The notes beneath the pieces are model-generated. The model did no database searches. It was not told where the DNA came from and worked only from the letters and a program-made list of their open reading frames with translations. From contig JASFPE010000017.1 of the NCBI GenBank assembly GCA_050116155.1, forward strand, positions 1 through 25,540: a stretch of 25,540 bases of DNA. Direction: 5' to 3'. A program made the translations under genes and the position numbers. Shown piece after piece: positions 1-8,203 of this stretch (its first letter is position 1; every line of letters starts with the position of its first letter). Origin of the DNA: G020353355 sp050116155. GTDB lineage: Bacteria > Desulfobacterota > Desulfobacteria > Desulfobacterales > JAHEIW01.

Positions 1-854
1 AATTTACCACCGGTGGCTGCCAGATTCTCATACTCCGGACCGATAAGCGTCAATAGCTTCTGTCCTTCCATCTCCATCCATTGGGTGCTTTCTTGGCCGA
101 AGAACAGTCCTCTGAGGTTCCTTTTCGGCATATCTGGTTCTAATATAAACAACCACCCCTCATGATACGGATCTTCATGGGTGATCTCCGGATGTTCCTG
201 GGCTTTGTAGTTCACCGCCAGAACGGTGCCCGTCACCGGGGCTAGAACAGCTGCTTTGTGCTTACCTCTGCCAAATATCCAGCCAACGTGGCTTTGTTCC
301 AGGTTCTGTCCCAGCGCAGGAAGTATGATGGACTGTTGTGGGCCAAAAAGCTTGACCAGGAAATCGTCAAACCCGACTCTGACGCGACCTCCATGCTCAA
401 ATCGCACCCAGCAATGGCCCATGTGATAATAATAACCATCTGCCAATCTATAACCGGCGGCCAATTTATAACGCGGTGCCTCGGTATCCCGGACGAGATC
501 GGCTTCATCCAGCATTTGATCAAACGAGCAATGGTAGCATTCATAGTTCAGGGTACAAATCTTGGGCGCATCAATCCGACCGGTGAGGGCATGGCGGCAT
601 GGCCGCGAGGCACCCCGATAGCGTTTTTTTAAATAGTCAATCCATTCGGGGGCGTGTTTTTGGGTCTCGAAATCATCACCCAAACCCATCGCACGTCTGA
701 TTCCTTTATCAAAAGGGCAACTGTTGCAATCATAGGCATTATCACAAACCCTCAAATTGACAACTCCTGCCTTCATCCAAATACATTCATCCTCGACAAC
801 TTGGAATCCGATGACCCGTTTGCGGGCTTTACTTATTTTTGCCTCTCTTTTCAT
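1..854 (-). CDS. GcvH-like lipoyl-domain protein with N-terminal duplicated Cys module (partial, 3' end off window)
   Basis: The reading frame opens at ATG 854 behind a clear AAAGGAGG ribosome site and stays open for 284 codons to the window edge, so the C-terminus is missing. Residues about 145-284 look like glycine cleavage H protein: HCWVRFE at 147-153, APVTGTV at 205-211, and the C-terminal signature HPEITHEDPYHEGW at 221-234. Lys198 sits eight residues before the APVTG proline, where the lipoylated lysine of H proteins lies. The first ~120 residues are not GcvH. They carry two similar cysteine modules (Cys37/43/46 and Cys100/106/109), each C-x5-C-x2-C followed by an FD pair, which could bind metal or Fe-S. 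No glycine-cleavage P or T gene is adjacent. The neighbours are sigma-54 regulators and a sigma-54 promoter lies upstream, so a role as a carrier in a regulated redox or sulfur process is more likely than glycine catabolism (inference). Confidence 0.85.
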   Translation of the reverse strand, partial: MKREAKISKARKRVIGFQVVEDECIWMKAGVVNLRVCDNAYDCNSCPFDKGIRRAMGLGDDFETQKHAPEWIDYLKKRYRGASRPCRHALTGRIDAPKICTLNYECYHCSFDQMLDEADLVRDTEAPRYKLAAGYRLADGYYYHMGHCWVRFEHGGRVRVGFDDFLVKLFGPQQSIILPALGQNLEQSHVGWIFGRGKHKAAVLAPVTGTVLAVNYKAQEHPEITHEDPYHEGWLFILEPDMPKRNLRGLFFGQESTQWMEMEGQKLLTLIGPEYENLAATGGK

Positions 855-946
855 TTTGCGGTCCTCCTTTATCCATAATTTTTGAATACCTGGAGATGGT
901 GGTCATCCCTATGGCACACAAACCATTTTGATTGCCAATTCAGTTT

Positions 947-962
947 TGCAAAGACGGTACCA
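947..962 (-). promoter_or_regulatory. Sigma-54 (-24/-12) promoter for the GcvH-like gene
   Basis: The minus strand reads TGGTACCGTCTTTGCA. It fits the sigma-54 consensus TGGCAC-N5-TTGCA with exact GG/GC spacing. Transcription would start near 936, giving a leader of about 80 nt to ATG 854. The gene next upstream encodes a sigma-54 activator. Confidence 0.75.
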
Positions 963-1117
963 ATACCACCAATCAGAGGGTACCAAACATAATTAACTGT
1001 ATTTATTTGGATTTTATAATTTTAGGGTAGCGGATGGTTGGAAGGATGGTTTTGCCATGAGCGCCAAACCGATTCATTCGGCGACACCTTGAGGTAAGTT
1101 TGGAAAGATAATGGATA

Positions 1118-1129
1118 TTAATCGATTAA
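1118..1129. repeat. 12-bp palindrome, candidate upstream activator site
   Basis: TTAATCGATTAA is a perfect palindrome about 155 bp upstream of the -24 element at 947-962. That is a usual distance for an enhancer-binding protein site. It is short and A+T-rich, so chance is possible. Confidence 0.3.
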
Positions 1130-1189
1130 ATTCAAATCCTTACAACTCTGTAGCCAATAGCAACACCTACTGTAGTTACTATTCACCCT

Positions 1190-2929
1190 TCAGTCCAAAA
1201 GCCCGTATTTTTTCATCTTACGCCATAGCGTGGTTCGGTCCACGCCTAATGCGCGAGCCGTTTTTTGGCGATGCCAGCTGAATTGTTGAAGCGTCGCAAG
1301 AATCTCACCGTGTTCTTTATTCTCTGACGGAAAACCAGCCTCGGCAGGAGCCAATGATATCGCTTTGCGAGCAAGCGGTCGTACTGCAAGATATTCAGGC
1401 AGATGCGTTAGCTCGATCGTATCTTCCTGGCAGATAATCAGTGCATGTTCGAGAATATTTTCGAGTTCTCTGACATTGCCCGGATACTGATAGTTTAGCA
1501 AAATTTCCATCACTTTTTCGGAGACTTCCGGGGGCTGGCTGCCGCTGGCAGCGCTGAGGCGTCTTAATATATGACCGATCAAAATTGGCAAATCGACCTG
1601 TCGATCTTTCAGTTCAGGAAGTTCAATTCGAAATACATTCAACCGGTAATAGAGATCTTCTCTAAAGAGCCTTTTTTCTACTAAATGTCCCAAGTTTCGA
1701 TTTGACGCGGAGACAATGCGCACGTTGACTTTTATCGTATGCCGGCTTCCTAAACGATAAAATTCCTTGTCTTCTAAGACTCTAAGAAGCTTGGCTTGCA
1801 GCGCAAGCGGGAGATCACCAATCTCATCTAGAAAAATAGTACCACCGTCTGCCTCTTGGAAACGTCCGGTTTTATCTTTTTCAGCACCGGTAAATGCGCC
1901 TTTAACATAGCCAAACATCTCTGATTCGAGCAAATTATCCGGAATCGCAGCACAGTTCACCTTAACAAATGGCTTGTCAGATCTTCGGCTGGCAGAATGG
2001 ATGACTTTTGCCAACAGATCCTTTCCGGTTCCGGTAGCACCTTCAATCAGGATGGTTGCGTCGGTGCCGGCCACCACATTGATCATCTCGAAAATATGTT
2101 GCATCTTGGGCGATTTGCCGATCATGTCGTGGTAGGTGTAACGATCCCGCATGGCCTGATCGAGCTGATGGACCAGCGTAAGGTCATGAAAGGTCGTCAA
2201 TCCCCCCACCACAGTCCCTTTTTCATTTCGCAGGGCCATATAATTGGCCTGGATCGGTATCGTCACGCCGTCTCGGGTGGTCATTTTCCCGCGACGGCTG
2301 CCGCGGGACACACCATCGACAATGGTCTCTCTCAGCAAGCACACTTCCTGGGCATCATCTGCTTCAAATATTATCGTACACGGTTCGCCAAGAACTTCCC
2401 GGCGATTATAACCGGAAATCTTTTCAGCCTCGGTATTAAAAAAGGTAAGGTGACCGCTCCTGTCTACCGTGAAGATTCCCACCTTGAGGTTATCGAGAAT
2501 TATTTTCAGACTGCGTTCCTCATAATGAATGCGGTCAACAAGGTCGGCAATGGGCGAATGATCCTGCAAGATGGTCATACAGCCGACCACCCGGTGGTCG
2601 GCGTTAAAAACAGGGGTTGCCATTCGCGTCACAAGATGAGTGGTCTGGTTTTCATCCTGAATCTGGATGATCGGCTCATCCGTAATCAGGTCTTCAGGGG
2701 TTTTAAAAGGGCAATTCGCCAAACACGGAACCCCCACAAATACCTCCCGGCAGTCCTTTCCAATTGCTTCGGTGTCTATTTGCCCGATCAGTGCCTGGGC
2801 GCTGAAATTCATGCCTGAGACATGTCGCTTTTCGTCGACCGTGAAGGCACCAATATTTAGTTCATCCAGGATTTGCAACCAATGTTCGCAGGAGATGTTG
2901 TCGCCGGATTGTTCGATGGTAGATTCCAT
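1190..2929 (-). CDS. PAS-PAS sigma-54-dependent transcriptional activator
   Basis: This 579-residue one-component enhancer-binding protein has two PAS domains (about 15-125 and 140-255), a AAA+ sigma-54 interaction domain (about 268-500) and a C-terminal Fis-type helix-turn-helix (about 545-578). Visible motifs are Walker A GATGTGKD at 297-304, the sigma-54 contact loop GAFTGA at 344-349, and Walker B TIFLDEIGD at 364-372. There is no receiver domain, so control is probably by ligand or redox sensing through PAS. The first PAS domain carries Cys60, Cys69 and Cys73, and the second Cys184 and Cys197, suggesting a thiol or Fe-S sensor (inference). It is the last gene of the sensory cluster, 87 bp after the hybrid kinase gene. 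The ATG at 2929 has no strong ribosome site. It is a plausible activator of the promoter at 947-962. Confidence 0.93.
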   Translation of the reverse strand: MESTIEQSGDNISCEHWLQILDELNIGAFTVDEKRHVSGMNFSAQALIGQIDTEAIGKDCREVFVGVPCLANCPFKTPEDLITDEPIIQIQDENQTTHLVTRMATPVFNADHRVVGCMTILQDHSPIADLVDRIHYEERSLKIILDNLKVGIFTVDRSGHLTFFNTEAEKISGYNRREVLGEPCTIIFEADDAQEVCLLRETIVDGVSRGSRRGKMTTRDGVTIPIQANYMALRNEKGTVVGGLTTFHDLTLVHQLDQAMRDRYTYHDMIGKSPKMQHIFEMINVVAGTDATILIEGATGTGKDLLAKVIHSASRRSDKPFVKVNCAAIPDNLLESEMFGYVKGAFTGAEKDKTGRFQEADGGTIFLDEIGDLPLALQAKLLRVLEDKEFYRLGSRHTIKVNVRIVSASNRNLGHLVEKRLFREDLYYRLNVFRIELPELKDRQVDLPILIGHILRRLSAASGSQPPEVSEKVMEILLNYQYPGNVRELENILEHALIICQEDTIELTHLPEYLAVRPLARKAISLAPAEAGFPSENKEHGEILATLQQFSWHRQKTARALGVDRTTLWRKMKKYGLLD

Positions 2930-3016
2930 GATTATCGATGGCCGTCTTAAAAGTCAGTAAAACAAGTTGTTAAGGAGCGTGTTTTGTATTTGCGATCAAA
3001 ATAATTTAGTAATTTT

Positions 3017-4582
3017 TCATCCATCTTTATTCGAACCCGAAACGGGCAATTCGAGCATAATTGCAGTCCCCTCTCCCGGCTGGCTTTCAACAAAAACGTC
3101 GCCTTTGTGCCGCTCTATGATTCCGTAAACAGTAGAGAGACCCAGTCCTACGCCATAGCCCTCGTTCTTGGTTGTAAAAAAGGGCTCGAAGATATGCGGA
3201 AGATGTTCAGAAGAAATTCCGCGGCCGGTGTCTCGCACGGTAATAATCACCCTGCCACGGTTCCCATCCAAGCGGCTATCCAGTGTTAAGTTCCCACCCT
3301 CCGGCATGGCATCAAGGGCATTAAAAATGAGGTTGATCACGCATTGCTGAAGCTGATTGAAATCTCCGACGACAGGCGGCAGATCCGGCGGGATACTGGA
3401 TTCAAGCCGGATGTTGCTCAACTCCAATTTATGCTGGCTTAAAAGGATGCAACGCTGCAAAAGCTCATCAATTTGGACGTTTACAAAGGACGGTGGTGAA
3501 ATTCGTGAAAAACTGAGCAGGCTGGAAACGATCTGGGAACAGCGGTGGGTTTCGTTTTCCACCAGTTCTAAATAGCGCTGGAATTTTTCTTTACGATCTT
3601 CCGATAAAGCGCCTTGACCCAAAATTCGGCTCATCAGTCGCAGATAATTTAGAATCCCGGACAACGGGTTGTTAATTTCATGAACGACGCTGGCCGCCAG
3701 TCTTCCCAGGGACATCATTTTGTCCTGGTGAAGGATGCGGGCTTGATCGGAAACTTCCCGTTCGAGTTTTCGGATTTCGCGCAGATCCCTGAAAAAGCAG
3801 ACCAGCCCGTTTTCACGACCCTGATCAAACAGCAGGCTGGCAGAAACCTGAACCGGTATTTCACGTCCGGATTTCTCGATTAAACTTGTTTCGTAAAGAA
3901 TCAACCGGTTTTTCCCACCGTAGGTATTACGGGTCATTTCTGCTTTAAAGTGTGTAAGTCCCCCGGCAGGAAAAAATTGTTCGAAGGTCATCTTATGAAG
4001 AACCTCTTCCTTCGGGTAACCCAGAATCTGTTCCATGCTGTGGTTATAGGTCGCAACTGTATTGTTGTTATCGCAACCCAGGATACCATCCATGGAGCTT
4101 TCAATCAGATTTCGTTGAAAGGCAATGCTCTTTAGAAGTTCCTGGCTGGTTTCGGCTTTTTCCTTTTCCAACAGCGCCGTGTAATCCTTGAGTTGCTTTC
4201 TGGAATTAAATCGCTCTTTGGCCCGCTTTAAGGCAAGGTATAATGCCTCATCGCTAATCGGTTTGGTGATAAAGTCTGAAGCGTCCAGCTGGAGGGCACG
4301 GATGGCAAGGTCCATCTCGCCAAAGGCTGTGGCGACAATAACTTCGATATCCGGATATTTCTTCTTGATGGTTTCCAGTACCTGGAGACCATCGATCCCG
4401 GGCATGCGAATGTCCGTAATCAAGATCTGGGGGGAAGTGCCTTCACAGAGCTGGAGCCCTGTGGCACCGTCAGCTGCGGTATCAACTTTGTAACCGGCGT
4501 CCTGAAGGGCAATGGCCATGACCTCTCGGATATCTTCTTCATCGTCAATCAGGACAATTTTCCATTGCGAAAGATTTTCCAT
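3017..4582 (-). CDS. Response-regulator/PAS/histidine-kinase hybrid
   Basis: This 521-residue soluble protein has an N-terminal receiver domain (phosphoacceptor Asp57 in ITDIRMPG; Thr85 and Lys108 as switch residues), a PAS domain (about 155-270), a HisKA domain with His301 in VVHEINNPLSG, and a HATPase domain with N box NLIFNALDAM and glycine-rich loops DTGRGIS and GVGLGLST. No membrane segment is visible. A receiver placed before a kinase usually means that kinase output is gated by an upstream kinase. The gene starts 2 bp after the NtrC-type regulator gene ends, so the two are almost certainly co-transcribed. It probably integrates signals with the membrane kinase at 5991-7508, but partner specificity cannot be read here. 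Confidence 0.93.
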   Translation of the reverse strand: MENLSQWKIVLIDDEEDIREVMAIALQDAGYKVDTAADGATGLQLCEGTSPQILITDIRMPGIDGLQVLETIKKKYPDIEVIVATAFGEMDLAIRALQLDASDFITKPISDEALYLALKRAKERFNSRKQLKDYTALLEKEKAETSQELLKSIAFQRNLIESSMDGILGCDNNNTVATYNHSMEQILGYPKEEVLHKMTFEQFFPAGGLTHFKAEMTRNTYGGKNRLILYETSLIEKSGREIPVQVSASLLFDQGRENGLVCFFRDLREIRKLEREVSDQARILHQDKMMSLGRLAASVVHEINNPLSGILNYLRLMSRILGQGALSEDRKEKFQRYLELVENETHRCSQIVSSLLSFSRISPPSFVNVQIDELLQRCILLSQHKLELSNIRLESSIPPDLPPVVGDFNQLQQCVINLIFNALDAMPEGGNLTLDSRLDGNRGRVIITVRDTGRGISSEHLPHIFEPFFTTKNEGYGVGLGLSTVYGIIERHKGDVFVESQPGEGTAIMLELPVSGSNKDG

Positions 4583-4584
4583 GC

Positions 4585-5994
4585 TTATTTTTTTTTGGCA
4601 TCCGGTTTTTTTCGAAAAGGCTCGGCCTTTATTTCGTACCGGCGCATGATTTGTTGGAGTGCTTGGCGTTCAAGTTTGCAAAGCCTTGCGGCCTGGGTAA
4701 CATTCCCATTGCATTTGGAAAGCACGTTATTGATGTAGCTGGAATTGAACTGCATCAGAGTCTGTTCCTTGGCAGCTTTATAGGGAAGATCCTGCAAAGA
4801 ACTATCGACGAGACCATCATTTCGTGCATGTTCAACTAAACCCAGGTCTTGAGGCTTTATTTCATCTGAAGAAGAAAATAATATTCCCTGCATAATCATA
4901 TTTTCCATTTCCCGGACATTGCCTTCCCAGGGCCTGTTCAGAAATATTTCCAAAAGTTCAGACGATAGTCTCTTTAAGGGTTTGTTTAATTTGGCACAAT
5001 GTTTCTCAAGTAAATGACTGGCGATAAGGGGGATATCTTCGGGATGTTCCCTTAAAGACGGCAGGTGAATGGGCAAGACATTCAGGCGATAAAAGAAATC
5101 TTCCCGGAACTGCGCGCTTTTCATTTTCTTTCTGATATGCTGGTTGGTTGAGGCGATGATGCGGACATCCACCCCAACAGACTTGGTATCCCCCAGGGGT
5201 TTAATCTCTTTTTCCTGAAGCACCCGCAGCAGTTTTGTTTGAATGGTAGGACTGATATCTCCGATTTCATCCAAAAATATGGTTCCATGGTGGGCTTCCT
5301 GAAATAGACCCTCTTTGTCCTGTGTTGCATCGGTAAATGCCCCCTTTTTATATCCAAAAAGCTCGCTTTCAAGGATATTTTCCGGGACGGTTGGACAGTT
5401 AACCGCAACAAAACGCTCTTTATTCCGTTTGCTGAGGGCGTGGATGGCTCTGGCCGCAAGATCTTTTCCGGTACCTGATTCTCCGGTTATGAGCACGGTT
5501 AAATCCGTTTTGGCCACCATCTGGATGGTCTCATATACCCTCTGCATTTTTGAACTTTTGCCGACCAGATTTTGAAATACATCATCCGGGCATACCTGTT
5601 GGAGTCTTATATTTTCCTTTAACAGGCTGCTTCTTTCCAATGCTTTTTCTATTCGAAGGACAAGTGCATCATGGTCAAAGGGTTTGGTAATGAAATCATA
5701 GGCCCCTCTTTTCATGGCCTCGACGGCCATTTCTATGTGGCCATAAGCGGTCATCATTACCACCGTAAGGTCTGGAGAGTTCTTTTTAATTAGCTCAAGA
5801 AGTTCCAGTCCGTCCATTTCAGGCATTTTTATATCAGCCAGCACCAAATCGAAGGTTTTTTTTTCAAGGAGCCCCATAGCAATATTACTGGAGGTGGCTG
5901 TATCCACCCTGCAATTCAGATCAGGCTCGAGGCTGCGTTTAAGCAAATTGAGCATGTCCGGCTCATCATCTACGATTAATATGGATTTACTCAT
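4585..5994 (-). CDS. NtrC-family sigma-54 response regulator
   Basis: This 469-residue protein has the standard order: receiver (Asp54 in LADIKMP, Thr82, Lys104), AAA+ domain and Fis-type helix-turn-helix (about 425-455). Walker A GESGTGKD lies at 171-178 and Walker B TIFLDEIGD at 238-246. The sigma-54 contact loop reads GAFTDA at 218-223 instead of GAFTGA, a conservative variant in its fifth residue. The start codon overlaps the stop of the membrane kinase gene by 4 bp (ATGA type), so that kinase is its likely cognate. The C-terminus is lysine-rich. Its targets may include the -24/-12 promoters found elsewhere in this window (inference). Confidence 0.93.
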   Translation of the reverse strand: MSKSILIVDDEPDMLNLLKRSLEPDLNCRVDTATSSNIAMGLLEKKTFDLVLADIKMPEMDGLELLELIKKNSPDLTVVMMTAYGHIEMAVEAMKRGAYDFITKPFDHDALVLRIEKALERSSLLKENIRLQQVCPDDVFQNLVGKSSKMQRVYETIQMVAKTDLTVLITGESGTGKDLAARAIHALSKRNKERFVAVNCPTVPENILESELFGYKKGAFTDATQDKEGLFQEAHHGTIFLDEIGDISPTIQTKLLRVLQEKEIKPLGDTKSVGVDVRIIASTNQHIRKKMKSAQFREDFFYRLNVLPIHLPSLREHPEDIPLIASHLLEKHCAKLNKPLKRLSSELLEIFLNRPWEGNVREMENMIMQGILFSSSDEIKPQDLGLVEHARNDGLVDSSLQDLPYKAAKEQTLMQFNSSYINNVLSKCNGNVTQAARLCKLERQALQQIMRRYEIKAEPFRKKPDAKKK

Positions 5995-7508
5995 CGAAGA
6001 TCCTCTACTGGTGCCGATGCCACAGGCAAAATAACGGTGAACGTCGAGCCCCTGCCCGGCTCGCTTTCCACCAAAATGTCACCACCATGATTCTTAACAA
6101 TACCATAACTTACTGAAAGACCCAAACCGGTTCCTTTACCGGTAGGCTTGGTTGTAAAGAAAGGATCGAAGATTCGTGATAAATTCTTTTTTTCAATTCC
6201 ATGCCCTGTGTCTATGACGTTGATGAGCAGCTCATTGTCGGCGAAACTAAATTTCGTCGTAACTTTTATGGTTCCTTTATTGTCAACAGCGTGCTGCGCA
6301 TTCATAATTAAGTTAACAAATACCTGCTTTATTTGTTTGCCATCTAACTCGATCGGGGGAACCCGGGGATCATATTCACTGAAGATTTGGGTTTCGTCCA
6401 AGTCAGAATGATGCTTGATAAAATTCAAAACCTCATCGATTATGGCGTGAATTTCGATAAATGATTTTTTAGGCTCTGGTTCTCTGGCAAAATTGAGGAG
6501 GTCTTCCACAATTAATTTACAGCTTCGCGTGTGCTTTACAATGGTCCTCAAATCATCCTGTCGTTCTTCTTCGTTGCCTTCATTTCTCAATAGAAGCTGA
6601 GAATATCCAAGGATAATGCCTAAAGGATTATTGATCTCATGGGCAATGCCGGCAGAAAGCTGCCCGATGGAGGCGAGTTTTTCTGCCTGGGCCATCTGTT
6701 TTTCCATTAACCTTTTTTGCCCGATATCCTTTACCAAAAAGTGGATGGTGTCTTCCTCATCCAATGGCCCTCTGTCCAAACTGCCGCTGATCAATGATCT
6801 TATGGTCATCCCGTCTCTATGTTTCAAATCTGTTTCGAAATTTGAAATAGAGCCCTGCGCTTGAATCGTGCGTAAAATTTGATCCCAATGTGCTTGATGG
6901 TTGAAAAATTCCTGAAACCTCCTGCCACTTAAAGATACATCAGGGTCCTGGTAGCCCAAAATACTTTGACCAACCGGATTGAGATCCACAATGAGACCAT
7001 CTTTTTTGGCCACCAGAATCATGTCTTTTGAGACTTCAAAAATTCGGCGATATTTGTGTTCAGACAGGGCCAATTCCTCTGTTCTTTCGGCGACCCGTTG
7101 CTCTAGATTCTGATTGAGAAAAATAAGTTCTTCATGGGCAAGCTGCAGCGCCTTTTTATCCTTTGATATCTGCTGATATACCTTCCAGATCCGCTCGAAA
7201 AAAAGCGTCACCGAACCCACGAGCACAAACATTAAAGAATTGATCGCCCCGCTATAGGGACGCATCACGTTCCATACCTCCGGTTGTTCTGACATTAAAA
7301 GGATCTGCTTGAGAATATGCCCCGCGGATCGGGATATCGCAAAACCCATCAGCCCGTAACACACCCATAAAAGATAGGTGTTCATGACGTTTTTTTGATC
7401 GCGGCTTCTGAGCTCATGGGCTAACAGCAGGCAAAGAAAAGAAAAAATGATCATGAAGATAGAGCCAAAAATATCAATATAAAATATGGGTACTGAGGAA
7501 AGGGTCAT
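5991..7508 (-). CDS. Membrane PAS sensor histidine kinase
   Basis: The start is set at ATG 7508, which overlaps the TGA of the preceding gene by 4 bp and follows a GGCAGGGA-like ribosome site. A longer open frame reaches 7595 but would overlap that gene by 91 bp. The 505-residue protein has three predicted membrane segments (about 6-30, 44-65 and 86-105), a coiled coil ending in NLEQRVAERTEEL, a PAS domain (about 151-261), HisKA with His290 in GIAHEINNPLG, and HATPase with NLIMNAQHAV, DTGHGIE and GTGLGLSVSYG. It lies directly between a small membrane protein and its probable partner regulator. The short loops suggest it senses within the membrane or via its neighbour. Confidence 0.92.
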   Translation of the reverse strand: MTLSSVPIFYIDIFGSIFMIIFSFLCLLLAHELRSRDQKNVMNTYLLWVCYGLMGFAISRSAGHILKQILLMSEQPEVWNVMRPYSGAINSLMFVLVGSVTLFFERIWKVYQQISKDKKALQLAHEELIFLNQNLEQRVAERTEELALSEHKYRRIFEVSKDMILVAKKDGLIVDLNPVGQSILGYQDPDVSLSGRRFQEFFNHQAHWDQILRTIQAQGSISNFETDLKHRDGMTIRSLISGSLDRGPLDEEDTIHFLVKDIGQKRLMEKQMAQAEKLASIGQLSAGIAHEINNPLGIILGYSQLLLRNEGNEEERQDDLRTIVKHTRSCKLIVEDLLNFAREPEPKKSFIEIHAIIDEVLNFIKHHSDLDETQIFSEYDPRVPPIELDGKQIKQVFVNLIMNAQHAVDNKGTIKVTTKFSFADNELLINVIDTGHGIEKKNLSRIFDPFFTTKPTGKGTGLGLSVSYGIVKNHGGDILVESEPGRGSTFTVILPVASAPVEDLR

Positions 7509-7993
7509 GATCGTCCCTGCCTTGTCATGTCGTCCCCCGACTGCTTTAAAAGCTGCTTTAAGCCGATATACAGGAAAAAAATGGCCGGTACACAAAGGAG
7601 GTGGTCCAGCTTGGCAAGATAGTATATTATTTTAAGATCATTGTTGTTAAAAACATCGTTGATCTGAATTTGCAGGGTCCCTATGCTTTCAACCTGGATG
7701 ATATTGAATTGGTCATCTAGCATATGCACCAACATCGTGTCTAAATTCCACAGGATGAAAAAAAAGGCCGAATATTGTATGTATTTCCAGCCTTTTTCTC
7801 TCACAAGTCCCCTTTCCCTCAGCCAATAGATCAAACTTGCCATGGAAATGATGAAAAACAGGTGCGCGAATTGGTGGACATAAACGCCTTCTATGCCGCC
7901 ATGGCCCTGGGTCGCCAATGCCTGCCCCGGGATAATGAATGCCCCATAAAAAATAGCCAGTAATATCCCTGATATGTGAATCTTAGGTTTCAT
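7505..7993 (-). CDS. Small multi-pass membrane protein with paired histidines, kinase partner
   Basis: I choose ATG 7993 (162 residues), because from there the protein begins with a signal-like segment ending in GQALA. A TTG at 8038 would add 15 residues, but that TTG is the first half of a TTGACA promoter box. There are about three further membrane spans. Histidines sit at the membrane edges: HQFAH near residue 38, VHML near 90 and LDHLL near 130. These could bind heme b, but no canonical family motif proves it. The stop overlaps the start of the membrane histidine kinase, so the two are translationally coupled. A role as accessory sensor or input module for that kinase is inferred. I do not recognise a named family. 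Confidence 0.75.
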   Translation of the reverse strand: MKPKIHISGILLAIFYGAFIIPGQALATQGHGGIEGVYVHQFAHLFFIISMASLIYWLRERGLVREKGWKYIQYSAFFFILWNLDTMLVHMLDDQFNIIQVESIGTLQIQINDVFNNNDLKIIYYLAKLDHLLCVPAIFFLYIGLKQLLKQSGDDMTRQGRS

Positions 7994-8009
7994 GATGTTC
8001 AAAAAGGTC

Positions 8010-8038
8010 TTATTACACCAAAAATACAATGATGTCAA
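8010..8038 (-). promoter_or_regulatory. Sigma-70-type promoter of the sensory operon
   Basis: On the minus strand TTGACA (8038-8033) is followed after 17 bp by TAATAA (8015-8010). The -35 box is perfect and the -10 box is weak. The start would fall near 8003, about 10 nt before ATG 7993, giving a very short leader. Confidence 0.4.
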
Positions 8039-8203
8039 TAAGTTGTAGAATCCACCGGCTTTGAATGACGAAAAGGAAATATTTCAGACCGTTAGGGATG
8101 CAAGCAATGCTTTCTCAATACCAAGGCAGGCGGAGATAGAAGTTATAAACCTGTAAACTGCTGCCATAACCTTCGGGTCTATATTGGGTGGCTGCTGAAA
8201 ATT

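Larger units (their letters stand above)
855..1189. other. Intergenic control region upstream of the GcvH-like gene
   Basis: This 335-bp gap between two minus-strand genes holds no convincing ORF. It contains the sigma-54 promoter at 947-962, a 12-bp palindrome (TTAATCGATTAA, 1118-1129) about 155 bp upstream of it, and a cluster of TTGGTACC/TTGGTGG-like words at about 955-985. I see no strong terminator after the regulator gene that ends at 1190. Confidence 0.6.

Noticed and set aside
226..878. Several short ORFs on both strands near the window start
   Set aside because: The open minus-strand frame of the GcvH-like protein, with a strong ribosome site and family motifs, accounts for this stretch.
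912..936. Plus-strand TGGCAC that looks like a sigma-54 -24 box
   Set aside because: The next TTGC lies too far away, so the GG to GC spacing is wrong, and no plus-strand gene follows.
1997..2818. 273-codon plus-strand ORF
   Set aside because: It lies wholly antisense to the PAS-PAS sigma-54 activator, whose domains are clear. The translated product has no recognisable domain.
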